NCBI GenBank assembly: GCA_946631075.1
Contig: CAMOZS010000122.1
Coordinates: forward strand, 1 to 5,391
Reading direction: 5' to 3'
Length of the DNA: 5,391 bases
DNA from: an uncultured Bacillota bacterium
GTDB lineage: Bacteria; Bacillota; Clostridia; Peptostreptococcales; Anaerovoracaceae
Position numbers and translations under genes: made by a program. Each line of letters starts with the position of its first letter. The stretch's first letter is position 1. Below, piece by piece: positions 1 through 5,391 of this stretch. The notes under the pieces were generated by a model, which did not search any database, was not told where the DNA came from, and was given only the letters and a program-made list of their open reading frames with translations.

Positions 1-664
1 GCTCCTCTGCTGCTTCCGTCTTCTCGTTTTTGATCTCTACTACATAGATGATGGAATTCCCGTAATAATCGAAGACTTCGTCCAGTTTCGGGAAACCCGC
101 CCCTTCCGAAGCGCTGTCGGGCTCGTCGTTATAGGCCCTGTCGCGGGTGACGTACAAGGTCCCCTGGGAGGACATGATCACGTCCTGTTCGACGCACACC
201 GCTCCCTGCTCAATGGCCAGATCAAAGCTGTAGAATTCATTGCCTTCGCCTCCGCCGACTCCTCTTGCCGCGTAGACCCGGGCCTGGGGACTTCCGGGCT
301 CTGCCAGCGCATCGCTGCCTTCTTCCTTTTCACCGCCGTCCTCTGATCCGGAGGTCTCCTCCGTCACTTCCGTCGGCGCCGGATCCGGACCATCCCCTTC
401 ATCATCGCCGCCTGCGATGGAGGCAACGAACATTCCTCCCGCGATCGATATGGCCGCCAGACAGACGAACAAAACCGGCAGAAGCCACCGGGGTCTTCCC
501 GATGACTTCTGTGTTTTTACATGCTTATACTGTTCATCTTCCGGCTGAAAAGGAATGTCTGAGGCCAGTTCGGTCACTTCCTCCCGGACAGCCGCCGGAG
601 CGCCGCAGTGCTCGCAGAAGGCGCTCCCGTCCGGTATCTCTTTTCCGCAGTTCTGACAAAACAT
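1..664 (-). CDS. Zinc-ribbon, single-pass membrane protein with GDPD-like outer domain (3' end outside window)
   Basis: My translation gives 221 residues before the window edge, with no stop. A zinc ribbon comes first (C3, C6, C17, C20), then an acidic/polar linker, one membrane helix at about 60-84, and a Glu/Gly/Pro-rich low-complexity stretch at about 86-126. From about residue 129 the sequence follows the start of the glycerophosphodiester phosphodiesterase (GlpQ/UgpQ) fold: an A-x-R-G motif at 132-135, VEQD at 158-161, L-x-V-x-x-D at 170-175, FPKLDEVFDYYG at 191-202 and VEIK at 209-212. The family's metal ligands appear kept (E159, D161, E210). Both catalytic histidines appear replaced: A133 stands where AHRG has His, and R174 where HD has His. 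Orientation is probably N-terminus in, GDPD-like domain outside. The start is supported by AAGGAG ten bases upstream; the gene follows the 680-1603 gene by 15 bases. A sensor or binding role is inference; catalysis of the usual kind looks unlikely. Confidence 0.85.
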   Translation of the reverse strand, partial: MFCQNCGKEIPDGSAFCEHCGAPAAVREEVTELASDIPFQPEDEQYKHVKTQKSSGRPRWLLPVLFVCLAAISIAGGMFVASIAGGDDEGDGPDPAPTEVTEETSGSEDGGEKEEGSDALAEPGSPQARVYAARGVGGGEGNEFYSFDLAIEQGAVCVEQDVIMSSQGTLYVTRDRAYNDEPDSASEGAGFPKLDEVFDYYGNSIIYVVEIKNEKTEAAEE

Positions 665-674
665 GCTGCCTTAT

Positions 675-680
675 CTCCTT
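675..680 (-). promoter_or_regulatory. Ribosome binding site overlapping the upstream stop codon
   Basis: On the minus strand AAGGAG lies ten bases before the ATG at 664. Its first base is the last base of the TAA stop (680-682) of the preceding gene. This fixes the start of the zinc-ribbon/GDPD-like gene and suggests that it is co-transcribed, and perhaps translationally coupled, with its neighbour. Confidence 0.7.
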
Positions 681-1603
681 TATTTCAGGAATCCGAAGGA
701 CCGGACGATCGGCGGTTCTTTGGCTTCACCCTTGCAGATCGAGAAGAAGCAGATGATCTTCACGATGCCCAGGATCAGAGTGAATGCTCCGAGAAGGAAG
801 TAGATGACCACCGCGAAAATACCGATCCCTGCCAGGCCGCCGAGAGCCATATCCGTATCCATATAGCCTCCGCCGTATCCTCCCAGTACGCTTCCCGCCG
901 AGAAGGGGATCATGATCAGGAAGAAGAGCAGGGCCACGATCGCGATCAGGGTATCCAGAACCACGAACTTCATTCCCTGACGCACATGGAAGCCGGCATA
1001 TGGAGAAGTGGTTCCCGCCAGCAGGGCCATGATGATGCCCAGGAATCCCAGCAGATAGACCAGCATGGCAACTGCTTTGTTCTCGGATACGTCTTTGGCG
1101 TCGAACTCACGGGTATGATCCCATTCCGGCGCCATGGCTACCGGCCGTCCGCCTCCGGGATAACCGCCGCCCTGGCGTCCTCCGCCCTGGCCTCCTCCGC
1201 GGGGATAGCCGCCACCCGGAGTATTGTCGCCGTTATATCCGTTTCCGCCCGGATGACCGTTTCCGCCCTGGAAGCCGTCGTAACCGTTGCCGCCCTGATA
1301 GCCGCCGCCGTTATATCCGTTTCCGCCCTGGAAGTCGTTTCCGCCCGGGAAGCCGCCGCCGTTATATCCGTTTCCACCCTGATAGCCGCCGTTTCCTCCG
1401 GGATAGCTTTCGTTTCCGCCCGGATAGCCTTCGCCGCCGCCCGGGAACACTTCCTCTGCCCCACCGGCCGGAATGTCCGCGCCGCTGTGATCTCCGTCCA
1501 GAATGACTGTCATATCTTCCGGATCCATGATCTTAGTCCCGCAGGATCTGCAAAATTTCGCGGTATCAGGCACTTCTGCGCCACAGTTGCTGCACTTTCT
1601 CAT
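680..1603 (-). CDS. Zinc-ribbon protein with Gly/Asn-rich tract and DUF4870-like membrane domain
   Basis: The 307-residue product begins with a zinc ribbon (C4, C7, C18, C21). An acidic segment at 27-50 contains an EDMTVIL motif around T32. A Gly/Asn/Tyr/Gln-rich repetitive tract spans about 54-152. The C-terminal part from about 168 is hydrophobic, with helices near 178-197, 212-233 and one long or two short helices in 256-289. It carries the features I associate with the DUF4870-like small membrane domain: a DVSENKAVAMLVYLLGF start, an FHVRQGMKF motif at 205-213 between the first two helices, and a conserved-looking tail (CKGEAKEPP, 290-298). The start has an AGGAGG site six bases upstream. 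The zinc ribbon and repeat tract probably face the cytoplasm. The biochemical role of such proteins is not known to me; a scaffold or kinase-substrate role is inference from neighbours. Confidence 0.9.
   Translation of the reverse strand: MRKCSNCGAEVPDTAKFCRSCGTKIMDPEDMTVILDGDHSGADIPAGGAEEVFPGGGEGYPGGNESYPGGNGGYQGGNGYNGGGFPGGNDFQGGNGYNGGGYQGGNGYDGFQGGNGHPGGNGYNGDNTPGGGYPRGGGQGGGRQGGGYPGGGRPVAMAPEWDHTREFDAKDVSENKAVAMLVYLLGFLGIIMALLAGTTSPYAGFHVRQGMKFVVLDTLIAIVALLFFLIMIPFSAGSVLGGYGGGYMDTDMALGGLAGIGIFAVVIYFLLGAFTLILGIVKIICFFSICKGEAKEPPIVRSFGFLK
1148..1444 (-). repeat. Gly/Asn-rich in-frame repeat tract within the zinc-ribbon membrane protein gene
   Basis: This codes for residues about 54-152, built from degenerate units such as GGNGYNGG, FQGGNGY and YPGGN. 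At DNA level, 1301-1330 and 1352-1381 are near-identical 30-base copies, one mismatch apart and 51 bases (17 codons) from each other. A shorter related copy starts at 1232. The pattern suggests growth by in-frame duplication, and the tract is probably disordered and flexible. Its low complexity also keeps neighbouring frames open. Confidence 0.85.
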
Positions 1604-1609
1604 AATACT

Positions 1610-1615
1610 CCTCCT
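1610..1615 (-). promoter_or_regulatory. Strong ribosome binding site
   Basis: AGGAGG on the minus strand lies six bases before the ATG at 1603, close to the ideal sequence and spacing. It decides the start of the zinc-ribbon/Gly-rich membrane protein gene. Confidence 0.8.
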
Positions 1616-1672
1616 ATTGTTGTTATGTATGATCTTTATGTCCTGTCAGCTTTGATTTGCTTTCGTTGTCCC

Positions 1673-1701
1673 CTTATACACTGTCTGAAGGACAGTGTTA
1701 C
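1673..1701 (-). promoter_or_regulatory. Possible sigma-A-type promoter before the 680-1603 gene
   Basis: Read on the minus strand, GTAACA (1696-1701) matches the -35 consensus at 4 of 6 positions. After a 17-base spacer, TATAAG (1673-1678) matches the -10 consensus at 5 of 6. Transcription would start near 1666, leaving a leader of about 63 bases before the ATG at 1603. The 113-base gap, by far the largest in this tightly packed set, makes an internal promoter plausible. Support is by eye only. Confidence 0.4.
1678..1698. promoter_or_regulatory. Perfect 8-bp inverted repeat, possible operator
   Basis: ACACTGTC and GACAGTGT flank a five-base centre (TGAAG on the plus strand). The repeat fills the spacer of the candidate promoter, where a repressor would block polymerase. 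As RNA it would form an 8-bp hairpin, but neither strand has a U-rich run after it, so it is not a standard intrinsic terminator. An mRNA processing or stabilising hairpin is the main alternative. Confidence 0.5.
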
Positions 1702-1716
1702 GCTCTTTATCCAAAA

Positions 1717-2091
1717 TTATCCGATCCTTGTTCCGCATCCTCCGCAGAACTTGGCTCCCGGTCCCAGCACCTTGCCGCAGTTTGGGCAGATCAGTTCCCG
1801 GGGGGCCGGTTCAGGCACGAATTCGGGCTCGCCGACCAGCCGGTATCCGCATTCCGGGCAGAACATATCGCCCTCTTCCAGCTCTGTCCCGCAGGAGGGG
1901 CAAAGGTTGGCCTTCTCCGGAGCCTTCAGAAGCCGGGTCAGCCGGTCAAAAAGGGGGAGCAGCTGGGGAAGGGGATCCTCAAAGGCTCCTTCATAATAGG
2001 CCCTGCCCAGTTCCAGATAGAGAGCGTCTCTTTCGGCGGCCTCTTCCGGGGTCAGTTCCCTCATCTCGTATAATTGTTTCTGATCGTTCAT
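1717..2091 (-). CDS. Small double zinc-ribbon protein
   Basis: The product has 124 residues, with no signal peptide or membrane helix, so it is probably cytoplasmic. The N-terminal part (about 5-58) is acidic and predicted helical by its pattern (PEEAAERDALYLELGRAYYEG). Two treble-cysteine-pair zinc ribbons follow: C64/C67/C78/C81 and C102/C105/C116/C119, joined by a Pro/Glu-rich linker (about 87-99). Each has the CPxCG-like knuckles of the double zinc ribbon group, which usually mediate protein or nucleic-acid contacts rather than catalysis. GGAGGT six bases before the ATG supports the start. It sits 37 bases after the membrane FHA-like gene and is the first of three successive zinc-ribbon genes, so an adaptor role in the kinase locus is a reasonable guess. 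I do not recognise a named family. Confidence 0.88.
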   Translation of the reverse strand: MNDQKQLYEMRELTPEEAAERDALYLELGRAYYEGAFEDPLPQLLPLFDRLTRLLKAPEKANLCPSCGTELEEGDMFCPECGYRLVGEPEFVPEPAPRELICPNCGKVLGPGAKFCGGCGTRIG

Positions 2092-2128
2092 CTGTCTACC
2101 TCCCTATATGTGCTTTCACGGCCGGGCC

Positions 2129-3034
2129 TCAGGCCAGCCGGAATCTGTCTCCTGAATCTGCAATGGTAAGTTCCGTTCCTCTTGGCAGGCAGTAGAGCCT
2201 ATGGGCTCCCAAAGGCTGGCCGCTGCTCAGATGCACGCTCCTTCTTGCCGTCGGGCAGACCCTGTACTCTCCCAATGCGTCGTCATAGCTGATCTGGCAG
2301 AGGGACGCCTCCTCCATATCCGCAGTCCTGACTTTCACATGATCGCCGTCGCTGCTTCCGATAAAGACCGTCTCTCCCATCATCATGGGATAGGCCCTGC
2401 CTTTGAACATGCCTGTCAAACCGATAATTGCTCCGTAAAATTCCCTGTCTGCCACTGCGGTCTCCCTTCCTTTCCTGACCGGTTCATCGATCAGCAGTTC
2501 ATCCTCCATCCTGTAAACTTCTCTTTTTGTATTCTCCATCCTCTTTCGGGCCAGATACCAGACGATCAGCGCCGCGGCAGCCCCGTGGAGGACCGCCCAC
2601 AAAAGGACCGGCATCAGGGGCAGCTGCAGGTCCGCCATGGACCGGATCTCCCCTGTCACGATCAGCCTTAAGGTCAGATTGACCAGCAGGCCGAGTCCCG
2701 AGGACAGCAGGCAGCCTTCTCCCGGAAGAAGAAGGGCCAGGGCCCCCTCGATCAGGGGAAGCATGAAGGTCAGTATCCATGTCCCCAGGAAAAATCTGAC
2801 CACTTTCTCCGTCCCGTAATCCGTCATCTGCCTGAGGGACTCCGGGAGGTCCAGCTTTTGCGGATCGTTCAGATCCTGAAACCACTCTATCAGATCCCAC
2901 CCGAAAATGCCAGGGCCATCTGCCTCCGCCATCACCGGCAGCAGGGCCGTCAGAGCGATCAGAAAGAAGGCTCCCGCCAGCCCGTACCGGACATGTTTTA
3001 TCTGAAATCTACTGGATCCTGCTGTAATCCTCAT
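2129..3034 (-). CDS. Four-helix membrane protein with degenerate C-terminal FHA-like domain
   Basis: The 301-residue product has hydrophobic segments at about 16-36, 80-103, 107-127 and 141-162. Basic residues before the first and after the last (RKRMENTKR) suggest both ends are cytoplasmic. The region from about 199 to 301 reads as an FHA beta-sandwich: IIGLTGMFKGRAYPM, then VFIGSSD at 223-229, LCQISYD at 245-251, a YRV strand, a LSSGQPL turn at 269-275, LPRGTELTI and a final FRL. The residues that bind phosphothreonine look lost. The usual G-R is GSS, the usual S-R-x-H-C is E-A-S-L-C, and the S-x-N-G-T loop is not recognisable. It may therefore bind something else or act structurally. The gene overlaps the kinase gene by 26 bases, so its translation is probably coupled. 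The FHA assignment is by eye and is the least certain part. Confidence 0.85.
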   Translation of the reverse strand: MRITAGSSRFQIKHVRYGLAGAFFLIALTALLPVMAEADGPGIFGWDLIEWFQDLNDPQKLDLPESLRQMTDYGTEKVVRFFLGTWILTFMLPLIEGALALLLPGEGCLLSSGLGLLVNLTLRLIVTGEIRSMADLQLPLMPVLLWAVLHGAAAALIVWYLARKRMENTKREVYRMEDELLIDEPVRKGRETAVADREFYGAIIGLTGMFKGRAYPMMMGETVFIGSSDGDHVKVRTADMEEASLCQISYDDALGEYRVCPTARRSVHLSSGQPLGAHRLYCLPRGTELTIADSGDRFRLA

Positions 3035-5033
3035 TTAATATAGCTATTTCCTCCTGATACTCTCCCGGAGTCTTCTGGGAGGCATTCATGGCCTTGCTGT
3101 AGTACTCCCGGAAGAGGGTATAATCCGCGTATCCGTTGGGCCGCAGGCTCTGCCGGTTCATCTCCCCGATCGCCATCAGGAACCAGTAGCCGAACTCCGT
3201 GCCGTCCTGCCTTCTATCGTACATATCCGCCAGGCCAAAGATCGCGTCCGGATCCTCCGCCCTCCGGTAAGCCTCCGCCGCGCTCTTGAAGTCGGTCCAT
3301 CCTCCCCTGTTCTCGGTCAGGACCAGCTCATAGCGGTTGCCGGCGATGCTGAACTCCTTATTATTATAATAGGCCTCTCCCAGCTTCCTGCGGATCGAGC
3401 CCTCCCAGGCGGAATCCACTTCATCATCCGCCTCCTCCAGGACCTGGATGCAGGCCGGCCAGTCATTGCGGCCGTTATGGATATCGTACATGGCCATATA
3501 GGTCCGGTACTGGAGATACTGGTCCTCCTCGCTCAGCTTCCGGTCCCGCATCCCCCTTGCCGCGTCCCGGAATTCCGCCAGGGCGTCCGTCTTGTCCCCG
3601 TCCTCGGCGAGGATCTCTCCTCTGGTGTAGGAGATGGCGTAGTCCGCAAGGTCTCCCCTGCCTTCATCCGCCGCCCGGCCGGCCTGGTCGATCTTCTCTT
3701 CCGCCTTATCTGTCTGCCCGTCTCTTGCCAGGGCTACCGCGTAGTCCCGGTACTGGTCGGCAGTCAGCTGTCCGTTGGCGTAGTCTTCCGCGTCCGCAAA
3801 GGCTGTGACAGCTTCCCCGGATTTTTCCTGTTCCAGATAAGCCCTCCCCTGCAGGCAGCAGAGGTCGGTGAAGCTGCGCTGGGAATCCTCCCTGGCGCTT
3901 TTTTTGTCCACCTTGTCGATATCCTCCTCCAGCTCCCTGCTGCAGCGGCTGAAATCTCCCTCTTCGAAATAGGTGTAATCTTTCCAGTAATAGCCCTCCG
4001 CGTTGTCATCGATCAGGTCGATGGCTTCCCCGCAGACGTCCCGGGCTTCCTCATATTCCCTCGACTCGATCAGGTCCCTTGCCTTTTCGATCTTATCGTT
4101 GTACTCCCCGGCCTTATGCTTCTGCCAGGCCACGATCCCGCCGGCGCCGGCGCAGAGGATCACTGCGGCGCAGACCGCCGCCAGGATGGCCTTGCGGCTG
4201 ATCCTTCTTTTTTCTTTCAGGATCCGCCGGCTCTGTTCCGGGACCCGCTTCAGGGCCTGAAACATTTCGTAGGCGCTCTGGTAACGGCCGGCCGGATCAA
4301 GATCGACAGCCTTTGCGATCACCTGAGCGAAGGGCCAGCCGACGCATGCGGCCAGCTGGTCCGTATCGATGGGCTGGGAATAGTCCGTCCGGGCCCTGCC
4401 GGTAGCCAGATAATACAATGTCGCTCCGACGCTGTAGATGTCCGCCTTGTTGTCGATCGCAAAGGGCACTTCCTGCCGCTTCTTCATGCTGGACACCGCC
4501 CAGAGCTGCTCCGGAGAAGAATAACCCCGGGTGCATCCCAGAACCGTGTCCCGGTTGAAATAAAAGGAGATATTGAAATCGATCAGGCAGATGTCCCCGT
4601 CCGGTTTCAGCATGATATTGGAAGGCTTGATGTCCCCGTGAATGATGGGGATCTGCCGGGTGTGCAGGTAGTGGAGGGCGCTGCAGATCTGCATGCCCCA
4701 TTTCAGCAGGTCCTCTTTGGCGAAACGGACCCCCTCTTTCATGTACTGGCTCAGGGACTTTCCGGGGATGAAATCCATGACCGTATAGACCCCTTCCGAA
4801 GTCTCGAAGAAATCCAGGACATGGGGCAGATAGGAGTGGTTGATGTTTTTGAGGATATCCACTTCCTGCCGGTTTCTCTCCGCGGAGTAGCCCGGATCGA
4901 TGATCTTCTTGAGCACGACCATCTTGCGAAGACGCCGGTGGTAGGCTTTGTACACGATGCCGCCGCTTCCCTCGCCGATCTGCTCCCGCACATCGTAGGT
5001 CCGCAATATTTCCTCCCTCATCAGGTCCGTCAT
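3009..5033 (-). CDS. Membrane Ser/Thr protein kinase with extracytoplasmic TPR-like region
   Basis: This is a Hanks-type (PrkC/PknB-like) kinase of 674 residues. The kinase domain covers about 13-265: glycine-rich loop IGEGSGGIVYKA at 19-30, ATP-binding lysine K42, helix-C glutamate probably E57, catalytic loop HGDIKPSN at 132-139 (D134, K136, N139), metal-binding D152 in DFN at 152-154, activation segment GCTRGYSSPEQ at 166-176 and late-domain R250. Two motifs differ from textbook kinases: HGD for HRD and DFN for DFG. A basic juxtamembrane stretch (269-281) precedes one helix at about 282-303. The outer part (about 310-674) is helical with TPR-like A/Y/G patterns, replacing the PASTA repeats of PrkC. 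The gene overlaps the upstream FHA gene by four bases (ATGA), with GGAGG ten bases before the ATG. Its likely job is to phosphorylate proteins at the inner membrane face, including its operon partners. The kinase call is very secure, the TPR call moderate. Confidence 0.96.
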   Translation of the reverse strand: MTDLMREEILRTYDVREQIGEGSGGIVYKAYHRRLRKMVVLKKIIDPGYSAERNRQEVDILKNINHSYLPHVLDFFETSEGVYTVMDFIPGKSLSQYMKEGVRFAKEDLLKWGMQICSALHYLHTRQIPIIHGDIKPSNIMLKPDGDICLIDFNISFYFNRDTVLGCTRGYSSPEQLWAVSSMKKRQEVPFAIDNKADIYSVGATLYYLATGRARTDYSQPIDTDQLAACVGWPFAQVIAKAVDLDPAGRYQSAYEMFQALKRVPEQSRRILKEKRRISRKAILAAVCAAVILCAGAGGIVAWQKHKAGEYNDKIEKARDLIESREYEEARDVCGEAIDLIDDNAEGYYWKDYTYFEEGDFSRCSRELEEDIDKVDKKSAREDSQRSFTDLCCLQGRAYLEQEKSGEAVTAFADAEDYANGQLTADQYRDYAVALARDGQTDKAEEKIDQAGRAADEGRGDLADYAISYTRGEILAEDGDKTDALAEFRDAARGMRDRKLSEEDQYLQYRTYMAMYDIHNGRNDWPACIQVLEEADDEVDSAWEGSIRRKLGEAYYNNKEFSIAGNRYELVLTENRGGWTDFKSAAEAYRRAEDPDAIFGLADMYDRRQDGTEFGYWFLMAIGEMNRQSLRPNGYADYTLFREYYSKAMNASQKTPGEYQEEIAILNEDYSRIQ
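3050..3055 (-). promoter_or_regulatory. Distant ribosome binding site inside the kinase gene
   Basis: AGGAGG on the minus strand is the only good site before the ATG at 3034 of the membrane FHA-like gene, but it is 15 bases away, longer than usual. An in-frame TAA directly precedes that ATG, so no upstream start is possible. The site lies within the last codons of the kinase gene, which fits translational coupling. Confidence 0.5.
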
Positions 5034-5391
5034 CCGATCACTTCCTCCATCATGACAAGAAAGTCCTCATTGGCGAAACGGATCAGCTGTCTGTCCTGCA
5101 GCCTCCAGGGGCCGTCGATCCTGTGTCCGTTGGCATAGGTATGGTTCCGCGACCCCTGATCCTCCAGGAACCAGTCATTTCCGTCCCTGAAGACTCTGGC
5201 GTGGATACGGCTGATGGTCGGATTGCCCGCGACCGAATAATCTGCCGTCATGCTCTTGCCGATGGTGAAGTCGTCGCTTCCTATGGTAATGGTCTCTCCC
5301 TCCGGCGAATTCATTCGCAAAAGCCGGACGATCCATTGTTTCGGAGGCTCCTGCACAGGCTCTTCCGGCGCCTGCTGCCTCGGCTCTTCCG
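5030..5391 (-). CDS. FHA-domain protein, C-terminal part (start outside window)
   Basis: 119 residues are visible before the stop. The frame stays open to the window edge. The codon at 5354-5356 is GTG and sits in a Pro/Glu-rich linker (EEPRQQAPEEPVQEPP), so it is probably an internal valine, not the start. The FHA domain covers visible residues about 19-117 and looks intact: FTIGKS at 41-46 (the G-R position is G-K), the phosphothreonine-binding SRIHA at 60-64, a GSRNHTYANG loop at 79-88 (equivalent to S-x-N-G-T and N-G), then a LQDRQLIRF strand region. FHA domains bind phosphothreonine peptides. The gene lies directly before the kinase gene with a four-base overlap, so the product is probably a reader of that kinase's marks. 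Related clostridial proteins often carry an additional N-terminal domain (I recall DUF6382), which cannot be checked here. Confidence 0.92.
   Translation of the reverse strand, partial: EEPRQQAPEEPVQEPPKQWIVRLLRMNSPEGETITIGSDDFTIGKSMTADYSVAGNPTISRIHARVFRDGNDWFLEDQGSRNHTYANGHRIDGPWRLQDRQLIRFANEDFLVMMEEVIG

Noticed and set aside
1138..1464. Second minus-strand frame across the repeat tract, coding Ala/Glu/Thr-rich repeats
   Set aside because: It is an alternative frame of the same low-complexity DNA, with no ribosome site of its own and no domain.
1622..1649. Alternative promoter with CTGACA (1644-1649) and CATAAC (1622-1627)
   Set aside because: Spacing is 16 bases and the -35 is good, but transcription would begin about at 1615, at the edge of the ribosome site, leaving almost no leader. 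The 1673-1701 candidate fits better.
1678..1698. Intrinsic terminator at the inverted repeat
   Set aside because: Neither strand has a run of T after the stem, and the stem is only 8 bp with moderate GC.
608..1996. Plus-strand open frame of 462 codons
   Set aside because: It runs opposite three minus-strand genes and the gaps between them. Its Ala/Ser/Val-rich middle is simply the complement of the Gly-repeat tract.
2125..2135. GGCC-TGA-GGCC palindrome at the stop codon of the membrane FHA-like gene
   Set aside because: Only four base pairs with a three-base loop and no convincing extension or T tract; expected by chance in GC-rich DNA.
3477..5138. Long plus-strand open frame (553 codons) opposite the kinase gene
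   Set aside because: It lies wholly antisense to a clear kinase gene and its translation shows no recognisable domain. GC-rich third positions in the real gene keep this frame open.
5354..5356. GTG as the start codon of the FHA gene
   Set aside because: The frame continues upstream without a stop to the window edge in a Pro/Glu-rich linker, and no ribosome site precedes the GTG. The gene is better read as cut by the window.

Overview
All supported genes lie on the minus strand, so the window is read from its right end to its left end. Base composition is GC-rich, Shine-Dalgarno sites are strong (AGGAGG type), and the protein families are PrkC-like kinase, FHA proteins and small zinc-ribbon membrane proteins. 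Together these suggest a GC-rich member of the Clostridia (Bacillota), perhaps Lachnospiraceae-like. That placement rests on recognising family style, not on a marker gene.

Layout in transcription order: (1) the 3' end of a gene for a protein with a C-terminal intact FHA domain (5030-5391, its start outside the window); (2) a 674-residue membrane Ser/Thr protein kinase with an extracytoplasmic TPR-like region (3009-5033), joined to gene 1 by an ATGA overlap; (3) a four-helix membrane protein with a degraded cytoplasmic FHA-like domain (2129-3034), overlapping the kinase gene by 26 bases; (4) a small soluble protein with two zinc ribbons (1717-2091); (5) a zinc-ribbon protein with a Gly/Asn-rich repeat tract and a DUF4870-like membrane domain (680-1603); (6) the 5' part of a gene for a zinc-ribbon, single-helix membrane protein whose outer domain looks like a glycerophosphodiester phosphodiesterase without its catalytic histidines (1-664, running off the left edge). 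Genes 1-4 are tightly packed and look like one operon. A 113-base gap before gene 5 holds a perfect 8-bp inverted repeat inside a possible promoter, so genes 5 and 6 may have their own control.

Working model (inference): the kinase writes phosphothreonine on the inner face of the membrane, perhaps in response to something sensed outside by the TPR region. The intact FHA protein reads it. The degraded FHA membrane protein and the three zinc-ribbon proteins would be scaffolds, substrates or effectors at the membrane. No RNA gene, mobile element, CRISPR array or clear intrinsic terminator was seen, and no gene-free stretch exceeds 113 bases.
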